Counted from the first letter of the stretch, positions 54,401 to 62,496 are shown. The stretch: 64,000 nucleotides of DNA from Bacillus sp. SKDU12 (GCF_010093085.1 NZ_MSRC01000007.1:434001-498000), one strand, 5' to 3'. Notes: a model not told the origin generated them from the sequence alone. A program made the numbers and translations.

Positions 54401-55036
54401 TTATCCTTTTTTGCGAATGATTTATTAAAATCAGCATTTCATCCCGGGCTTCAGAATGGGGATTGGAGAAACAATGTCGGTAAGGCGATGGCCGCCGCCT
54501 TACAAGAATATCAGTTTGAATATGTTCAGGAAATCAAAACGCTTGACGTCCGCATGAGCGGTTTCATTGAACGGCATCTTGCCGAAGAGTGGCTGGTAAG
54601 CTTTCAAAAAACATTAAACGAGGACGGTTATTTTTCCATTTATACAAATGATCAGCATTCGAAAGGCATTCAACTGAAGGAAGTTGCACCTGAAATAGCT
54701 GCACATGCCTTTGAGCAGGAACAAAAAGGGATTAAATCACCAAAGCACTTTTTTGAACAGAAAGGAAAAGCAGCCTTTATCGAAGCTGTGCGGACGAAAC
54801 TCAATAAAATCACAGAGAATTGGGTGAAAAATGAAGAGGAAAGCCTCCTTTCTCATTACACAGATCATCTCAGCCGCTTGCAGGAAGAGATGGCTGAAAA
54901 CGCAATGAAACAAATAAAGGATCAAAAAGAGACATATGTAAGGGGATATGAGCAGGGGGAACAGGCGAAGGAGATTGAAAAGGCATACCGAGCATGTATC
55001 TCCTGGCAAAGATCAGATCATTCAATAAAAATGTAA
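51455..55036 (+). CDS. dynA: Bacterial dynamin DynA (YpbR)
   Basis: A 1193-residue protein with two fused dynamin units. P-loops are GHYSAGKSSLLN (about residue 48) and GGFSSGKSSFAN (about 617); DTPG motifs (YIDTPGIDST and IVDTPGASSM) follow each. Long helical stalk regions lie between. It tethers and fuses membranes and helps survive membrane stress and phage. I start at ATG 51455, 9 bases after AGGGG; TTG 51452 is less likely. Confidence 0.97.
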   Translation: MTKHNRKQLLHKTGELYKHLIENQDDQRAAKLAAVMKKADDEEIYIAFTGHYSAGKSSLLNCLLMEEILPTSPIPTSTNTVVIRNGEKRVRLHTTDGAYAELEGSYQKEKVQQYCKDGEQIESVEIFDRYTEIDSGVAYIDTPGIDSTDNAHFLSAASILHQADALFYVVHYNHVHAEENVKFLRSIKESIPNVYFIVNQIDRHDETETRFEDYKVQVEEMLCNEGISKEALYFTSVTEPNHPFNQIRLLRKELKRIERQSKNNLQTLTEQKVHNLLKEHTEMLLKNETDGPSFAEQLDTQMALVQSLRDQLAETAKQTTSAENRMKEEINLILKNANLTPFEMRELAAAYLESREPSFKTGLFFSKAKTAQERERRRNVFFSDVTKRTEAEADWHMIDTLHDLAKAFHVHTAESEQRIQAYSTPLEIDIIERAVKQGAAFSSEYVLQYTKDLAELIRKEAKRKAADIIKPLAEMVKERVFKDMQMINDRLIQESEKLALLQEQAQLEHNAREKADRMWAMWETKPGNPKQVDMDWFKTKKKTVPAPEQKQNQDQKTLQPMQKSEIKTGQGYRLQDQIKRFHMLSDLLGEYSVLSKQTAAFQKRIKRLEDRNFTLALFGGFSSGKSSFANALVGEKVLPSSPTPTTATINKITKPTEVHLNKTADVVFKSEADLTADIMQLTGIQEEPAGRSFTEKWEKAVKKSRLQKEHIKLIDNFLLAHEKYQQYIQEQKKLTIPLSELKPYVAEEATACAVKEVTVYYTCPLTEKGITIVDTPGASSMNKRHTELAFHYIKDADAFFYMTYYQHSFSKGDRSFLRKLGLVKESLSTDKMIFIINAADLAKDKTELETVTDYVSAELAKEGIHKPQLFTVSSKEELLGKTESFYNQFQKVRNHLERFIEVDVKKASAAQLSSEADKLCETVFQLRQSQLQSKEEKEEQKQRLTLSYERAAAEIEKRQNSKTIIEKVKKDTKEQLYHITQRLSFFANDLLKSAFHPGLQNGDWRNNVGKAMAAALQEYQFEYVQEIKTLDVRMSGFIERHLAEEWLVSFQKTLNEDGYFSIYTNDQHSKGIQLKEVAPEIAAHAFEQEQKGIKSPKHFFEQKGKAAFIEAVRTKLNKITENWVKNEEESLLSHYTDHLSRLQEEMAENAMKQIKDQKETYVRGYEQGEQAKEIEKAYRACISWQRSDHSIKM

Positions 55037-55100
55037 AATTCAGTTGGCGTGTCTGACAAGTCATGATAGACTAAATAGAAAAAAGCGAGATGAGCGATTC

Positions 55101-55358
55101 ATGTCAGAGGTACATAAAGCAATTTCAGCACATTCATCAAAACAGCATGAGCATATCAAAGCATTTGTTCGACTTGAAAACATGCGTGAAATGGCCATTG
55201 AAGAAGCGATTTCAAAATGCAAAAACGATGAGCCTTTTACGACAGATGCCATTAATGAAATAACCGAGCAAATGAATCAGCTCGCCAAAAAAGGCATTGT
55301 CCCGACAAGACGCCTTGTGTCAAAAGAAATGGTCAGAGAATACGCAGGCAGCCTATAA
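55101..55358 (+). CDS. ypbS: Small conserved protein YpbS
   Basis: An 85-residue helical protein (DUF2533) matching YpbS, unknown function. I choose ATG 55101; the ribosome site is modest (GAGATGAG). It lies 64 bases after dynA. Confidence 0.83.
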   Translation: MSEVHKAISAHSSKQHEHIKAFVRLENMREMAIEEAISKCKNDEPFTTDAINEITEQMNQLAKKGIVPTRRLVSKEMVREYAGSL

Positions 55359-55397
55359 GCTGGATGATCCTGTCGCGAGTGAATCTCTTGCGGGAAG

Positions 55398-55404
55398 CAT
55401 ATAC
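55398..55404 (+). promoter_or_regulatory. Sigma-G-like -10 before the 48-residue gene
   Basis: CATACTA is the sigma-G -10 consensus, 28 bases before the ATG at 55433. No good -35 is seen at the usual spacing (TGAATC is only 12 bases away), so support is partial. Confidence 0.35.
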
Positions 55405-55432
55405 TATATGTATCCGACGTAAGGGGGGATTC

Positions 55433-55579
55433 ATGTTGGGCAGAACAAAGCTGGGAAACAGAAATGCACAGGCCAATAACAATGCCAAAAAGAAAAATGG
55501 GTTTCAAACCCATTTTGACTCTTACGCAGGACGCGAAGCTGAAAAGCTGATCGCCAGCAACAAAAGACATAGCGACTGA
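55433..55579 (+). CDS. Unnamed 48-residue basic peptide, possible spore protein
   Basis: A short frame encodes a basic, Asn/Lys-rich peptide (GNRNAQANNNAKKKNG, then HFDSYAGREAEKLI) with no membrane span. TAAGGGGGGAT, a very strong ribosome site, lies just upstream, and a terminator follows. The composition and a CATACTA element upstream resemble small acid-soluble spore proteins, and sspL is 1 kb away. I do not know a name for it. Confidence 0.75.
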   Translation: MLGRTKLGNRNAQANNNAKKKNGFQTHFDSYAGREAEKLIASNKRHSD

Positions 55580-55589
55580 TTTGTCGTCG

Positions 55590-55624
55590 AACAGCATCTC
55601 TTATTGGAGAGATGCTGTTTTTTA
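55590..55624 (+). terminator. Terminator of the 48-residue gene
   Basis: ACAGCATCTC (55591-55600) pairs with GAGATGCTGT (55609-55618), with T-run to 55623. Confidence 0.9.
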
Positions 55625-55678
55625 TTTTGCGCTGCTTTATGGTAAAATAGAAGGAATGAAAGAAAAGGGAGTTAATTT

Positions 55679-56569
55679 ATGAATCAAAATAAACTATTGC
55701 TGGTTGACGGCATGGCTCTTTTATTCCGAGCTTTTTTTGCAACGGCTGTGCATCGCAACTTTATGATAAATGACAGCGGAGTGCCGACGAACGGTGTCAA
55801 TGGTTTTTTAAAGCATTTGATCACATCAGTTGAAACATTCCAGCCGACACACGTCATCTGCTGTTGGGACATGGGAAGCAAAACGTATCGAAATGATCTG
55901 TTCCAAGATTATAAGGCGAACCGCAGTGCACCCCCAGAAGAACTGATCCCGCAGTTTGAGATGGCTAAGGAAGCGGCCGCAGAGCTTGGTATTATAAACA
56001 TTGGATTTGCCGGGTATGAAGCGGATGATTGCATCGGAACACTTGCCGCTTTGTTTGCTAATGAAGCTGACATCACGATTGTAACAGGAGACAGAGATTT
56101 GCTTCAGCTGTTAACAGATGAAGTGAGCGTGGCCTTGCTCCAAAAAGGAATTGGAAATTATAAAGTTTATACAAAAGAGGCTTTTTATGAAGAAACAGGC
56201 GTCATGCCGAAGGCCTTAATTGATATTAAAGCGCTTATGGGTGATTCCAGTGATAACTATCCTGGCGTCAGAGGGATTGGCGAAAAAACAGCCTATAAAC
56301 TGATTCGTGAATACGAAACGATTGACCGGTTATTAGAAAATCTTTCGCTTCTTCCGAAGGGGCAGCAGGGGAAAATTCAGCAAGGTTTGAGCGATTTGGA
56401 GATGTCGAGGAAGCTTGCGGAAATTCACTGCTCTGTGCCGCTGGTCTGCACCTTGAATGATGCTTTGTTTACTCTGCAAATGGAGCAGGCGGCTGCCATG
56501 CTTCGGCGCCATCAAATCAAAGGAATTGAACGTATGCTTGAAAAATTGAACGCTAGAGAGATCGTATAG
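55679..56569 (+). CDS. ypcP: 5'-3' exonuclease, flap type (YpcP/Fen)
   Basis: A 296-residue protein of the PolI N-terminal exonuclease/FEN family. Metal-binding aspartates occur in LLVDGMALLFRA, GYEADDCIGT, TGDRDLLQL and GDSSDNYPGVRGIGEKTA, the last with the helix-hairpin-helix. It removes RNA primers and flaps and overlaps in function with PolA. GGGAGTTAATTT precedes the ATG. The terminator overlaps its last codons. Confidence 0.94.
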   Translation: MNQNKLLLVDGMALLFRAFFATAVHRNFMINDSGVPTNGVNGFLKHLITSVETFQPTHVICCWDMGSKTYRNDLFQDYKANRSAPPEELIPQFEMAKEAAAELGIINIGFAGYEADDCIGTLAALFANEADITIVTGDRDLLQLLTDEVSVALLQKGIGNYKVYTKEAFYEETGVMPKALIDIKALMGDSSDNYPGVRGIGEKTAYKLIREYETIDRLLENLSLLPKGQQGKIQQGLSDLEMSRKLAEIHCSVPLVCTLNDALFTLQMEQAAAMLRRHQIKGIERMLEKLNAREIV

Positions 56570-56588
56570 ATCTTCTCTAGCGTTTTGT
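56549..56588. terminator. Bidirectional terminator of ypcP and sspL
   Basis: AACGCTAGAGA (56549-56559) pairs with TCTCTAGCGTT (56574-56584). It spans both stop codons of the converging genes. Confidence 0.82.
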
Positions 56589-56705
56589 ATTGCTTTTTTT
56601 GGCTCTTTCCTCAAGCTCGGTTTTAGGGTCATTATGTGTATTACCATCCAGGTCGCCCTGTGGAGTTGCACCGCCGGTCAGCCGGCCTTTATTTTTCTTT
56701 TTCAT
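56577..56705 (-). CDS. sspL: Small acid-soluble spore protein L
   Basis: A 42-residue peptide reading MKKKNKGRLTGGATPQGDL and then GNTHNDPKTELEERAKKS, matching SspL with three apparent substitutions against 168 from memory. It is a minor forespore spore protein. GAGGTGAC lies before the ATG on the minus strand. Its stop lies inside the ypcP terminator. Confidence 0.92.
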   Translation of the reverse strand: MKKKNKGRLTGGATPQGDLDGNTHNDPKTELEERAKKSNTKR

Positions 56706-56744
56706 GTCAGTCACCTCATCACTAGGATGACCAATGATCCAGAT

Positions 56745-57143
56745 TTAATTCTTATCATTCATCCAAATCGCGTTTTTTGCGAGCAGATCGGCTTTTTGGT
56801 TTTGCTTGCTTGGTATCCATTTGATGAAAAAAAGAGGGAAGCCTGCTTTTAATCGGATGATCTCCTCCACATATGGTTGAAACAATTTATTTTTAACCAT
56901 TTCAAACTCAGCTGCACGCTCCACGATATCTGAATCAGTTCGAAAGGAAACAGATTGATACCCGCGCTTTGCACATAGCTTCATTCCTTCAATTAATGCA
57001 AGAAATTCAGCTTCCTGGTTTGTATGTATTCCGACTGGAATAGAGAAAGATTCTGCTTTTCCTTCATGTTTAATGAAAATGCCGATACCGGAAGGCCCGG
57101 GATTACCAGCGCTTGCGCCGTCTACATATATTTCAGCAAGCAT
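56745..57143 (-). CDS. ypdQ: RNase HI-like protein YpdQ
   Basis: A 132-residue RNase H fold with all four acidic positions: Asp in [11 protein letters not shown], Glu in [10 protein letters not shown], Asp in RTDSDIV and Asp in [11 protein letters not shown] recall that B. subtilis YpdQ showed no RNase H activity, possibly because the basic substrate-binding handle is missing. It overlaps ypdP by one base (TAATG). Confidence 0.9.
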   Translation of the reverse strand: MLAEIYVDGASAGNPGPSGIGIFIKHEGKAESFSIPVGIHTNQEAEFLALIEGMKLCAKRGYQSVSFRTDSDIVERAAEFEMVKNKLFQPYVEEIIRLKAGFPLFFIKWIPSKQNQKADLLAKNAIWMNDKN

Positions 57144-57832
57144 TATGAACTCCTTTCATCATTCGGTATCATTTTTTTGGCTGTATAGGCATATGGCAAT
57201 GAAATCAAAGATACCGCAAACTTAATCAAATATGTTGAAATAAAGATATGAAGCCAAATGTTTGGCGGATAAATGCCGAGAAAAGCGACGCTTGTAAAAA
57301 TAAATGTATCCAACAGCTGGCTGACTGCTGTACTGCCGCCGTTTCTGAGCCATAAAAGCCGATCGGAAGGAAATATCCTTCTGATTGCCGAATATACATA
57401 AACATCCAGTGTTTGGCTGAAGATAAAGGCAAGCAGACTTCCTAACGCGACGCGTGGAAGGAAGCCGAAAATCGTTTCCAGCGCGGTTTGTGACATGTCG
57501 CTGGAGGCCGGTTCAAAAAGGAGCACGCCCTGCATGACTGCTGTCAGTGTCAGAAGGGTTGAGAATCCGAGCCATACCGCTTTTCTGGCTTCAGCCGGTC
57601 CGTATTTTTCATTCAGCACATCTGTCGCAAAAAAGATTGTGCCGTACATCACATTTCCGAGTGTTGCTGTTAAGCCAAACAGTTCTACTGTTTTGACCAC
57701 TTGAAGGTTGGCACAGACTGTGGCAAAACCAATCCAAACAAACAGTCCCATTTTGCCAAATCCTTTATAAAACAAGAGAACAATGATAAAATTAATGATC
57801 GCAAAAACGATCCAAAACAAGTTGTTAAACAA
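57143..57832 (-). CDS. ypdP: Queuosine-precursor transporter family protein YpdP
   Basis: A 229-residue membrane protein with about six helices, of the VUT/YhhQ family ([28 protein letters not shown] is its conserved region, split here as two motifs). Family members import 7-deazaguanine precursors of queuosine. The start is TTG with GGAAAGGAAG at a rather long 10 bases. ypdQ follows with a one-base overlap. Confidence 0.88.
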   Translation of the reverse strand: MFNNLFWIVFAIINFIIVLLFYKGFGKMGLFVWIGFATVCANLQVVKTVELFGLTATLGNVMYGTIFFATDVLNEKYGPAEARKAVWLGFSTLLTLTAVMQGVLLFEPASSDMSQTALETIFGFLPRVALGSLLAFIFSQTLDVYVYSAIRRIFPSDRLLWLRNGGSTAVSQLLDTFIFTSVAFLGIYPPNIWLHIFISTYLIKFAVSLISLPYAYTAKKMIPNDERSS

Positions 57833-57919
57833 AATAAAGAAGCTTCCTTTCCGGGATAAGATTGGTTTGATTATAGCACAAGCCCTGCAACTAATGAAAT
57901 GAATGGTAAGGTGATATCA

Positions 57920-58600
57920 ATGAAGCTCAAACCGCATATGAAAATAGAAGCAAAAGGAACGGGATCTGTCTCGTTTTTGGGAGAAGACTGGCTGACAGCA
58001 CAGCAGGCCCGTATGCTTGCGAGAGAACTTGGCCGTTTTCCATACATGAAAGAACTCGAATTTGAAGATGAAAAAGGCGGCAGCTGGTCGCTGAAGGAAT
58101 TGGAAAAGTTGACAGAGGAGCTTGCTCATGAGCCTGATGACATTACTGTTTATTTTGACGGCAGCTTCGATAAGGAGAGCGAGCTGGCCGGACTCGGAAT
58201 TGTCATTTATTATTCATTAGGAGGAATCCGGCATCGTTTGCGAAAAAATAAAAGTTTCCGGCTGAAAACCAATAATGAAGCTGAATACGCGGCGCTTTAT
58301 GAAGCGATAAGGGAAGTAAGAGAGCTTGGGGCAAGCAGAAATTCAATTACGATCAAAGGGGACTCGCTTGTTGTGCTGAATCAGCTTGATGGCAGCTGGC
58401 CTTGCTATGACCCGTCTCATAATGAATGGCTGGACAAAATAGAAGCACTCCTTGAATCGCTGAAGCTTACTCCAACCTACGAAACCATACAGCGGAAAAA
58501 CAACCAGGAAGCTGATGGACTCGCTAAAAAAATTCTATCCCATCAATTCGTGGAAAGCCACACGACATTAGACCGTAACGGAGATGACGATATTGGATAA
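57920..58600 (+). CDS. ypeP: RNase HI-like protein YpeP
   Basis: A 226-residue protein with an N-terminal part (about 70 residues, unknown) and a C-terminal RNase H fold: Asp in YFDGSFDKE, Glu in NNEAEYAAL, Asp in IKGDSLVV and Asp in NNQEADGLAKK. It is a second family member beside ypdQ on the other strand. I start at ATG 57920, 6 bases after AAGGTGA; the ATG at 57899 has no site. It overlaps ypeQ by 8 bases. Confidence 0.88.
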   Translation: MKLKPHMKIEAKGTGSVSFLGEDWLTAQQARMLARELGRFPYMKELEFEDEKGGSWSLKELEKLTEELAHEPDDITVYFDGSFDKESELAGLGIVIYYSLGGIRHRLRKNKSFRLKTNNEAEYAALYEAIREVRELGASRNSITIKGDSLVVLNQLDGSWPCYDPSHNEWLDKIEALLESLKLTPTYETIQRKNNQEADGLAKKILSHQFVESHTTLDRNGDDDIG

Positions 58601-58775
58601 GAAAATGATCTTTAAAGAACTGACAGAATTGCACGATGAATATTGCAAGGACTGTTTTATCAAGAAGCAGTTCCGCAAAGAATTTGGCAAAACCTATGCG
58701 CATTCATTTTGTATTAATAAATGTACGGTTGGTGAAAAGCTGAGAGCCTACGGCGATGTTTTAACCAATCACTAA
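58593..58775 (+). CDS. ypeQ: Small zinc-finger-like protein YpeQ
   Basis: A 60-residue protein with CKDCF and CINKC cysteine pairs separated by a His-containing stretch, a zinc-binding pattern. I choose TTG 58593, 9 bases after GGAG; an ATG at 58584 touches the site. The function is unknown, coupled to ypeP by overlap. Confidence 0.85.
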   Translation: MDKKMIFKELTELHDEYCKDCFIKKQFRKEFGKTYAHSFCINKCTVGEKLRAYGDVLTNH

Positions 58776-58776
58776 A

Positions 58777-58806
58777 CAAAAAAACCGCAGAAGCTGCGGT
58801 TTTTTA
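58777..58806. terminator. Bidirectional terminator of ypeQ and ypzA
   Basis: AAAAACCGCAG (58780-58790) and CTGCGGTTTTT (58794-58804) with a 3-base loop, between converging genes. Confidence 0.9.
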
Positions 58807-59073
58807 TTGTTTGAACTCATCAAGCTGATGCTGACTGTCATCCAGAAGCTGTTGCTGCTGTTGGACAAATTCAGAATCATCCAGAGCTGTCAGCTCTTCA
58901 GATTGCGATAGTTCTCTTGCATCCTCAATGGCTTGGTATGCGGCATCAACTAATGTTGTGCTTCGCCCTCGCGTCGCAGCTCCTGTCGTTTTCTGCGCTG
59001 TTTCCACCGCCAGTTCCAGCTGCCGTTTATCAGTAAAGCCAATTTGATCCTCATTATGAAATTCTGAAGTCAT
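58804..59073 (-). CDS. ypzA: Small protein YpzA (DUF2564)
   Basis: An 89-residue acidic, glutamine-rich helical protein matching YpzA. Start ATG 59073 follows GGAGGTG by 6 bases. The function is unknown. It is divergent from degR. Confidence 0.85.
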   Translation of the reverse strand: MTSEFHNEDQIGFTDKRQLELAVETAQKTTGAATRGRSTTLVDAAYQAIEDARELSQSEELTALDDSEFVQQQQQLLDDSQHQLDEFKQ

Positions 59074-59135
59074 AAAAAACACCTCCGCACTTATTTTGCA
59101 GAGATTTTTTGAAATTTATGCACCAAAATAGAAAA

Positions 59136-59157
59136 TAAAATAAAAATAAGCCGATAT
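59136..59157 (+). promoter_or_regulatory. Sigma-D promoter of degR
   Basis: GCCGATAT (59150-59157) is a perfect sigma-D -10. The -35 (TAAA-like) is unclear in the A-rich run before it. degR is known to be read by sigma-D, the motility factor. Confidence 0.8.
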
Positions 59158-59230
59158 AACTATTGAACCACAAAAAATAGGACTGTTTTACTATTTGAGG
59201 TATCTTGGCAGAGAAGGGGAACGCAGTTAT

Positions 59231-59413
59231 ATGGATGATAAAGACTTGAAGTCGATCCTTCACAAAACGTTTGTAGAAATATACAATGATTTAGAAGAAC
59301 TGGCGGATATCGCGAAAAAAGGGAAGCCGTCAATGGAAAAACATATTGAAGACATTGAGCAGAGGTGCAAACAAAATATTTTGGCGATTGAAATCCAGAT
59401 GAAAATCAAATAG
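59231..59413 (+). CDS. degR: DegU regulator DegR
   Basis: A 60-residue helical protein that stabilises phosphorylated DegU and so raises degradative enzyme synthesis. The sequence beginning MDDKDLKSILHKTFVEIY matches DegR. The ATG lies about 11 bases after AAGGGG, a weak spacing. A sigma-D promoter links it to the motility regulon. Confidence 0.93.
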   Translation: MDDKDLKSILHKTFVEIYNDLEELADIAKKGKPSMEKHIEDIEQRCKQNILAIEIQMKIK

Positions 59414-59439
59414 GAGAGGCATTTGCCTCTCCTATATTT
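59411..59439 (+). terminator. Terminator of degR
   Basis: TAGGAGAGGC (59411-59420) pairs with GCCTCTCCTA (59425-59434); the T-run is short. Confidence 0.75.
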
Positions 59440-59464
59440 GTCATCTCATCATCATGTATTGAGT

Positions 59465-59665
59465 TTAGAGTTTTACAACATTAGAAGCTTGAGGTCCACG
59501 ATTACCTTCGACAATTTCAAAAGAAACTTCTTGTCCTTCTTCTAATGATTTGTATCCGTCTCCTTCGATAGCTGTGAAGTGAACAAATACATCGTCTCCG
59601 CCTTCAACTTCAATGAAGCCGAATCCTTTTTCGTTGTTGAACCATTTTACTTTACCGTTTTGCAT
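59465..59665 (-). CDS. cspD: Cold-shock protein CspD
   Basis: A 66-residue cold-shock domain with RNP1 KGFGFIEV and RNP2 VFVHF. It is a single-strand RNA/DNA chaperone, abundant at low temperature and in stationary phase. The sequence appears unchanged from 168 as I recall. TAGGAGGAATTAGC lies before the ATG. The 5' leader (about 85 bases) is structured. Confidence 0.97.
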   Translation of the reverse strand: MQNGKVKWFNNEKGFGFIEVEGGDDVFVHFTAIEGDGYKSLEEGQEVSFEIVEGNRGPQASNVVKL

Positions 59666-59688
59666 ATTGCTAATTCCTCCTAGTACTG

Positions 59689-59751
59689 TAGCACATGAGT
59701 GCTAAAAAAATTTTTTGTCATCATTTAACGGTGATTTATTGTTAAATGATG
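59689..59751 (-). promoter_or_regulatory. Structured 5' leader of cspD mRNA
   Basis: An 11-bp perfect stem (59719-59729 with 59741-59751) falls at the predicted mRNA 5' end, and a second 6-bp stem (59689-59694 with 59699-59704) lies nearer the ribosome site. Csp leaders in other bacteria control stability and translation with temperature. Confidence 0.65.
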
Positions 59752-59756
59752 GTTCA

Positions 59757-59785
59757 ACTATACACCATATGAAAACATGCGTCAA
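59757..59785 (-). promoter_or_regulatory. Sigma-A promoter of cspD
   Basis: On the minus strand, TTGACG (59785-59780) and TATAGT (59762-59757) are 17 bases apart, so transcription should start near 59750. Confidence 0.78.
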
Positions 59786-59867
59786 GTTGTGAAACTGCTT
59801 ATTTTTCAAAAGAAGGCACATTTCGAAAAAGAAGTGTAACCGTTATTATTAATGGATGAATATAAAT

Positions 59868-59897
59868 AAAAAAAGAGCACACGATTTTCGTATGCTC
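59868..59897 (-). terminator. Terminator of ugtP
   Basis: GAGCACACGA (59875-59884) pairs with TCGTATGCTC (59888-59897); the A-run at 59868-59874 is the T-run on the minus strand. Confidence 0.88.
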
Positions 59898-59910
59898 TCC
59901 AGAATATTGA

Positions 59911-61059
59911 TTAAGATAATGCTTTGGCTTTTTGTTTATCTGTCATCATTTCAGATTCCTTCAGAATATCCTCTAAAATCACTTCGGAAGAGTTGGTTAA
60001 GTGAAGAGCCTTAATGTTTTTCTTCATGCGACGTAAAGTATCTTCATCTGCAAGAAGGGAAGTGACTGACTCGAGAATCTCTTCATGACGATTCACGACG
60101 ATCGCAGCTCCTCGATCCTCAAAGAAGTTTGCATTTTCTTTTTCCTGGCCAGGCACGGGTTTGTACAGAATGACGGGCACACCGATGGCAGTTGCTTCTG
60201 TCAAAGTAATGCCTCCGGGTTTTGTAATCATGCAATCTGTGATTCGAAACAGCTCATCAATGCGCTCCACATAGCCGAGAACTTTTAATTTGTCACTGTT
60301 TTCTGATTCAAGCACACTTAAAGATTCTTTCAAAGCCGTGTTTTTTCCGCACACAACAACCACTTGCACATGATCATCTTTAACAAGGTTTTCACACAGC
60401 TCTTTTACGTTTTTTAATACACCGTGGGCACCTGCCATGATCAAAAGCACTTTTTTGTTCGGTGTAAGATTGTACTTTTTATATATCGGTTCCACCGGCA
60501 TGGATTCTTCAAATTGGGGCCTGATAGGAATTCCGGTAATTTTTACGTTGCTTGGATGAGTGCCGATCTCCAACAGTTTTTCCTTTACATAATCTGTTGC
60601 CACATAATATTTATCCACGTTTTCGTGAACCCAGATTTTGTGAAGGCAAAAATCAGTCATAACGTTAAAGGTAGGAATGACTCTCCCTGTTCGGCGTCTG
60701 TATTCCGGCACGACGATCATCGGAAATGTATTAATAATAATATCGGGCTGATGTTTATCAACAAGCTCGCCCAATCGTTTATTTCCCATTTTGAAATAAA
60801 TATTGAATTTGCGTTTATTATAGATTTTGTCAACTCCGTAATAAAACAAACGATAAAACTGTTTCCCGATTGAGAAGCTTTTTAAATAAAGGTATTGAGT
60901 TACCTCTGAAACAATCGGATTTGACTCTTGGTACAAATTAGAAACTGTAACATGCTGAAAGCCGAGCCGTACACATTGCTCATAAAGCGTTTTGGCTACC
61001 TGCATATGTCCATTTCCGTAATTTGCAGTCAAAATTAATATTCTTTTATTGGTATTCAA
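59911..61059 (-). CDS. ugtP: Processive diacylglycerol beta-glucosyltransferase
   Basis: A 382-residue GT28/MurG-like enzyme that adds glucose from UDP-glucose to diacylglycerol for glycolipids and the lipoteichoic acid anchor. NYGNGHMQVAK at the N-terminus and KPGGITLTEATAIGVPVI at the C-terminus are family motifs. It also couples nutrient state to cell size through FtsZ. The start is TTG behind GAGGTG. About 225 bases of AT-rich DNA separate it from metA; no clear promoter was found there. Confidence 0.97.
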   Translation of the reverse strand: MNTNKRILILTANYGNGHMQVAKTLYEQCVRLGFQHVTVSNLYQESNPIVSEVTQYLYLKSFSIGKQFYRLFYYGVDKIYNKRKFNIYFKMGNKRLGELVDKHQPDIIINTFPMIVVPEYRRRTGRVIPTFNVMTDFCLHKIWVHENVDKYYVATDYVKEKLLEIGTHPSNVKITGIPIRPQFEESMPVEPIYKKYNLTPNKKVLLIMAGAHGVLKNVKELCENLVKDDHVQVVVVCGKNTALKESLSVLESENSDKLKVLGYVERIDELFRITDCMITKPGGITLTEATAIGVPVILYKPVPGQEKENANFFEDRGAAIVVNRHEEILESVTSLLADEDTLRRMKKNIKALHLTNSSEVILEDILKESEMMTDKQKAKALS

Positions 61060-61286
61060 GTAAATTCACCTCAATGTAATCAACAACAAGCAAGCTTCAT
61101 GCATCGTAAGGAGTTAATGTCTATACATAAACATAACACAAATACATAATCAAATTAGTAATGCAGTAAAAAATTAAGCTAGTTTTAAAAGATTTGGATC
61201 CCAGTATGTTAAATTTTTGTTATAGGCAGACTGAATCAGATGTATTTTATCATATTTTTTGCTCAGCGTATCACTATAAAAGAAAA

Positions 61287-62192
61287 TTAGTCCCATTCAT
61301 AAGGAGTTTCTTGGTAAACGTAATAATTCAGCCAGTTCATAAACAATAATGTCGCATGCGCTTTCCAGCGATTCACTGGCTCTTTGCTTTCTTTTGCAAA
61401 ATAGTGCTTAGGCGCCTCGACAGTAGAAAGGTTTCGTTCCAAATCTCTTTCATACTCTTGAAGAAGCGTATTTGTATCATATTCGGGGTGCCCTGTTAAA
61501 AATACTTGTTTTTCGTCTTTTGACACAATTAAGCAAACCCCAGCTTCCTCTGATGCGGATAGAATATGTAAATCAGGCACTGCTTGAAGCTGTTCCATAT
61601 TTATATCTGTATGCCGGGAATGCGGCACGTAGTATAGCTCGTCAAAACCTCTTACCAATCTTTCATGTTTTGAAAGAACTGTATGTTCGAACACGCCGAA
61701 GACCTTATTCGGCATTTGAATTTTTTCCACTCCGTAATGATAATACAAACCTGCTTGAGCTCCCCAGCAAATATGCAAGGTTGAAGTAACATTTGTTTTG
61801 CTCCACTCCATAATCTCTTTGAGCTCTTCCCAATAAGAAACATCTTCAAACGCCAAATGCTCGATCGGCGCACCAGTGATAATCATGCCATCAAACTTCT
61901 TGTGACGGATATTGGAAAAAGTCGTGTAAAATTCGTCCAGGTGTTCTCTTGCAGTGTTTTTCGGCGTGTGTGTGCTTGGGATTAAAAATGTAAAATGAAC
62001 TTGTAAAGGCGAATTTCCAAGCAATCTGAGAAGCTGAGTCTCTGTTTGGATTTTTTTCGGCATCAAATTCAATATGATAATTTTTTGCGGCCGGATATCC
62101 TGATGAAATGCTCTGCTTTCATCCATTACAAATATATGCTCACTCTCAAGCACCTGTTTTGCCGGCAGGTGTGTTGGTATATTTATAGGCAA
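61287..62192 (-). CDS. metA: Homoserine O-acetyltransferase
   Basis: A 301-residue MetA-family enzyme that activates homoserine for methionine. Active-site Cys is in ICWGAQAG (about residue 142) and the His and Glu in GHPEYD. Bacillus MetA uses acetyl-CoA rather than succinyl-CoA. I choose TTG 62192 because GGGGGTGG lies just before it and the protein then starts (M)PINIPTHLP as usual. No S-box riboswitch was seen upstream. Confidence 0.95.
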   Translation of the reverse strand: MPINIPTHLPAKQVLESEHIFVMDESRAFHQDIRPQKIIILNLMPKKIQTETQLLRLLGNSPLQVHFTFLIPSTHTPKNTAREHLDEFYTTFSNIRHKKFDGMIITGAPIEHLAFEDVSYWEELKEIMEWSKTNVTSTLHICWGAQAGLYYHYGVEKIQMPNKVFGVFEHTVLSKHERLVRGFDELYYVPHSRHTDINMEQLQAVPDLHILSASEEAGVCLIVSKDEKQVFLTGHPEYDTNTLLQEYERDLERNLSTVEAPKHYFAKESKEPVNRWKAHATLLFMNWLNYYVYQETPYEWD

Positions 62193-62229
62193 CGTGCCAC
62201 CCCCATCATTTCCCCGTCTGATTTTCTTC

Positions 62230-62258
62230 ATTATAGGAATTTTCACGCCAATTTTCAA
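62230..62258 (-). promoter_or_regulatory. Sigma-A promoter of metA
   Basis: On the minus strand, TTGAAA (62258-62253) and TATAAT (62235-62230) are 17 bases apart. Confidence 0.72.
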
Positions 62259-62435
62259 TCTATCTATATGTGTTAAGGGGAGAAACAACAGAAAACTCTT
62301 TAAATAAAACGCATAGATACGCCTTTTGGTTTCACCGTAAAATAATTTTCCATCGGGATTACAGAAGGGGATTGGAGCGTTTTATAGAAAGAGATAAAAA
62401 ATGAGCCTCATGAAGAGCTGGGGGTCACATGCATT

Positions 62436-62463
62436 TTGAATTGAAATATAAAAAAGGTAAAAT
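62436..62463 (+). promoter_or_regulatory. Sigma-A promoter of bsaA
   Basis: TTGAAT (62436-62441) and TAAAAT (62458-62463) are 16 bases apart. The rest of the 304-base gap between metA and bsaA shows nothing else I can name. Confidence 0.55.
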
Positions 62464-62496
62464 AATCATCAGCAGGGGGACATAGGAGGGACTTAT

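Noticed and set aside
62193-62496. SAM (S-box) riboswitch before metA
   Set aside because: None of the conserved S-box core sequences is present on the minus strand.
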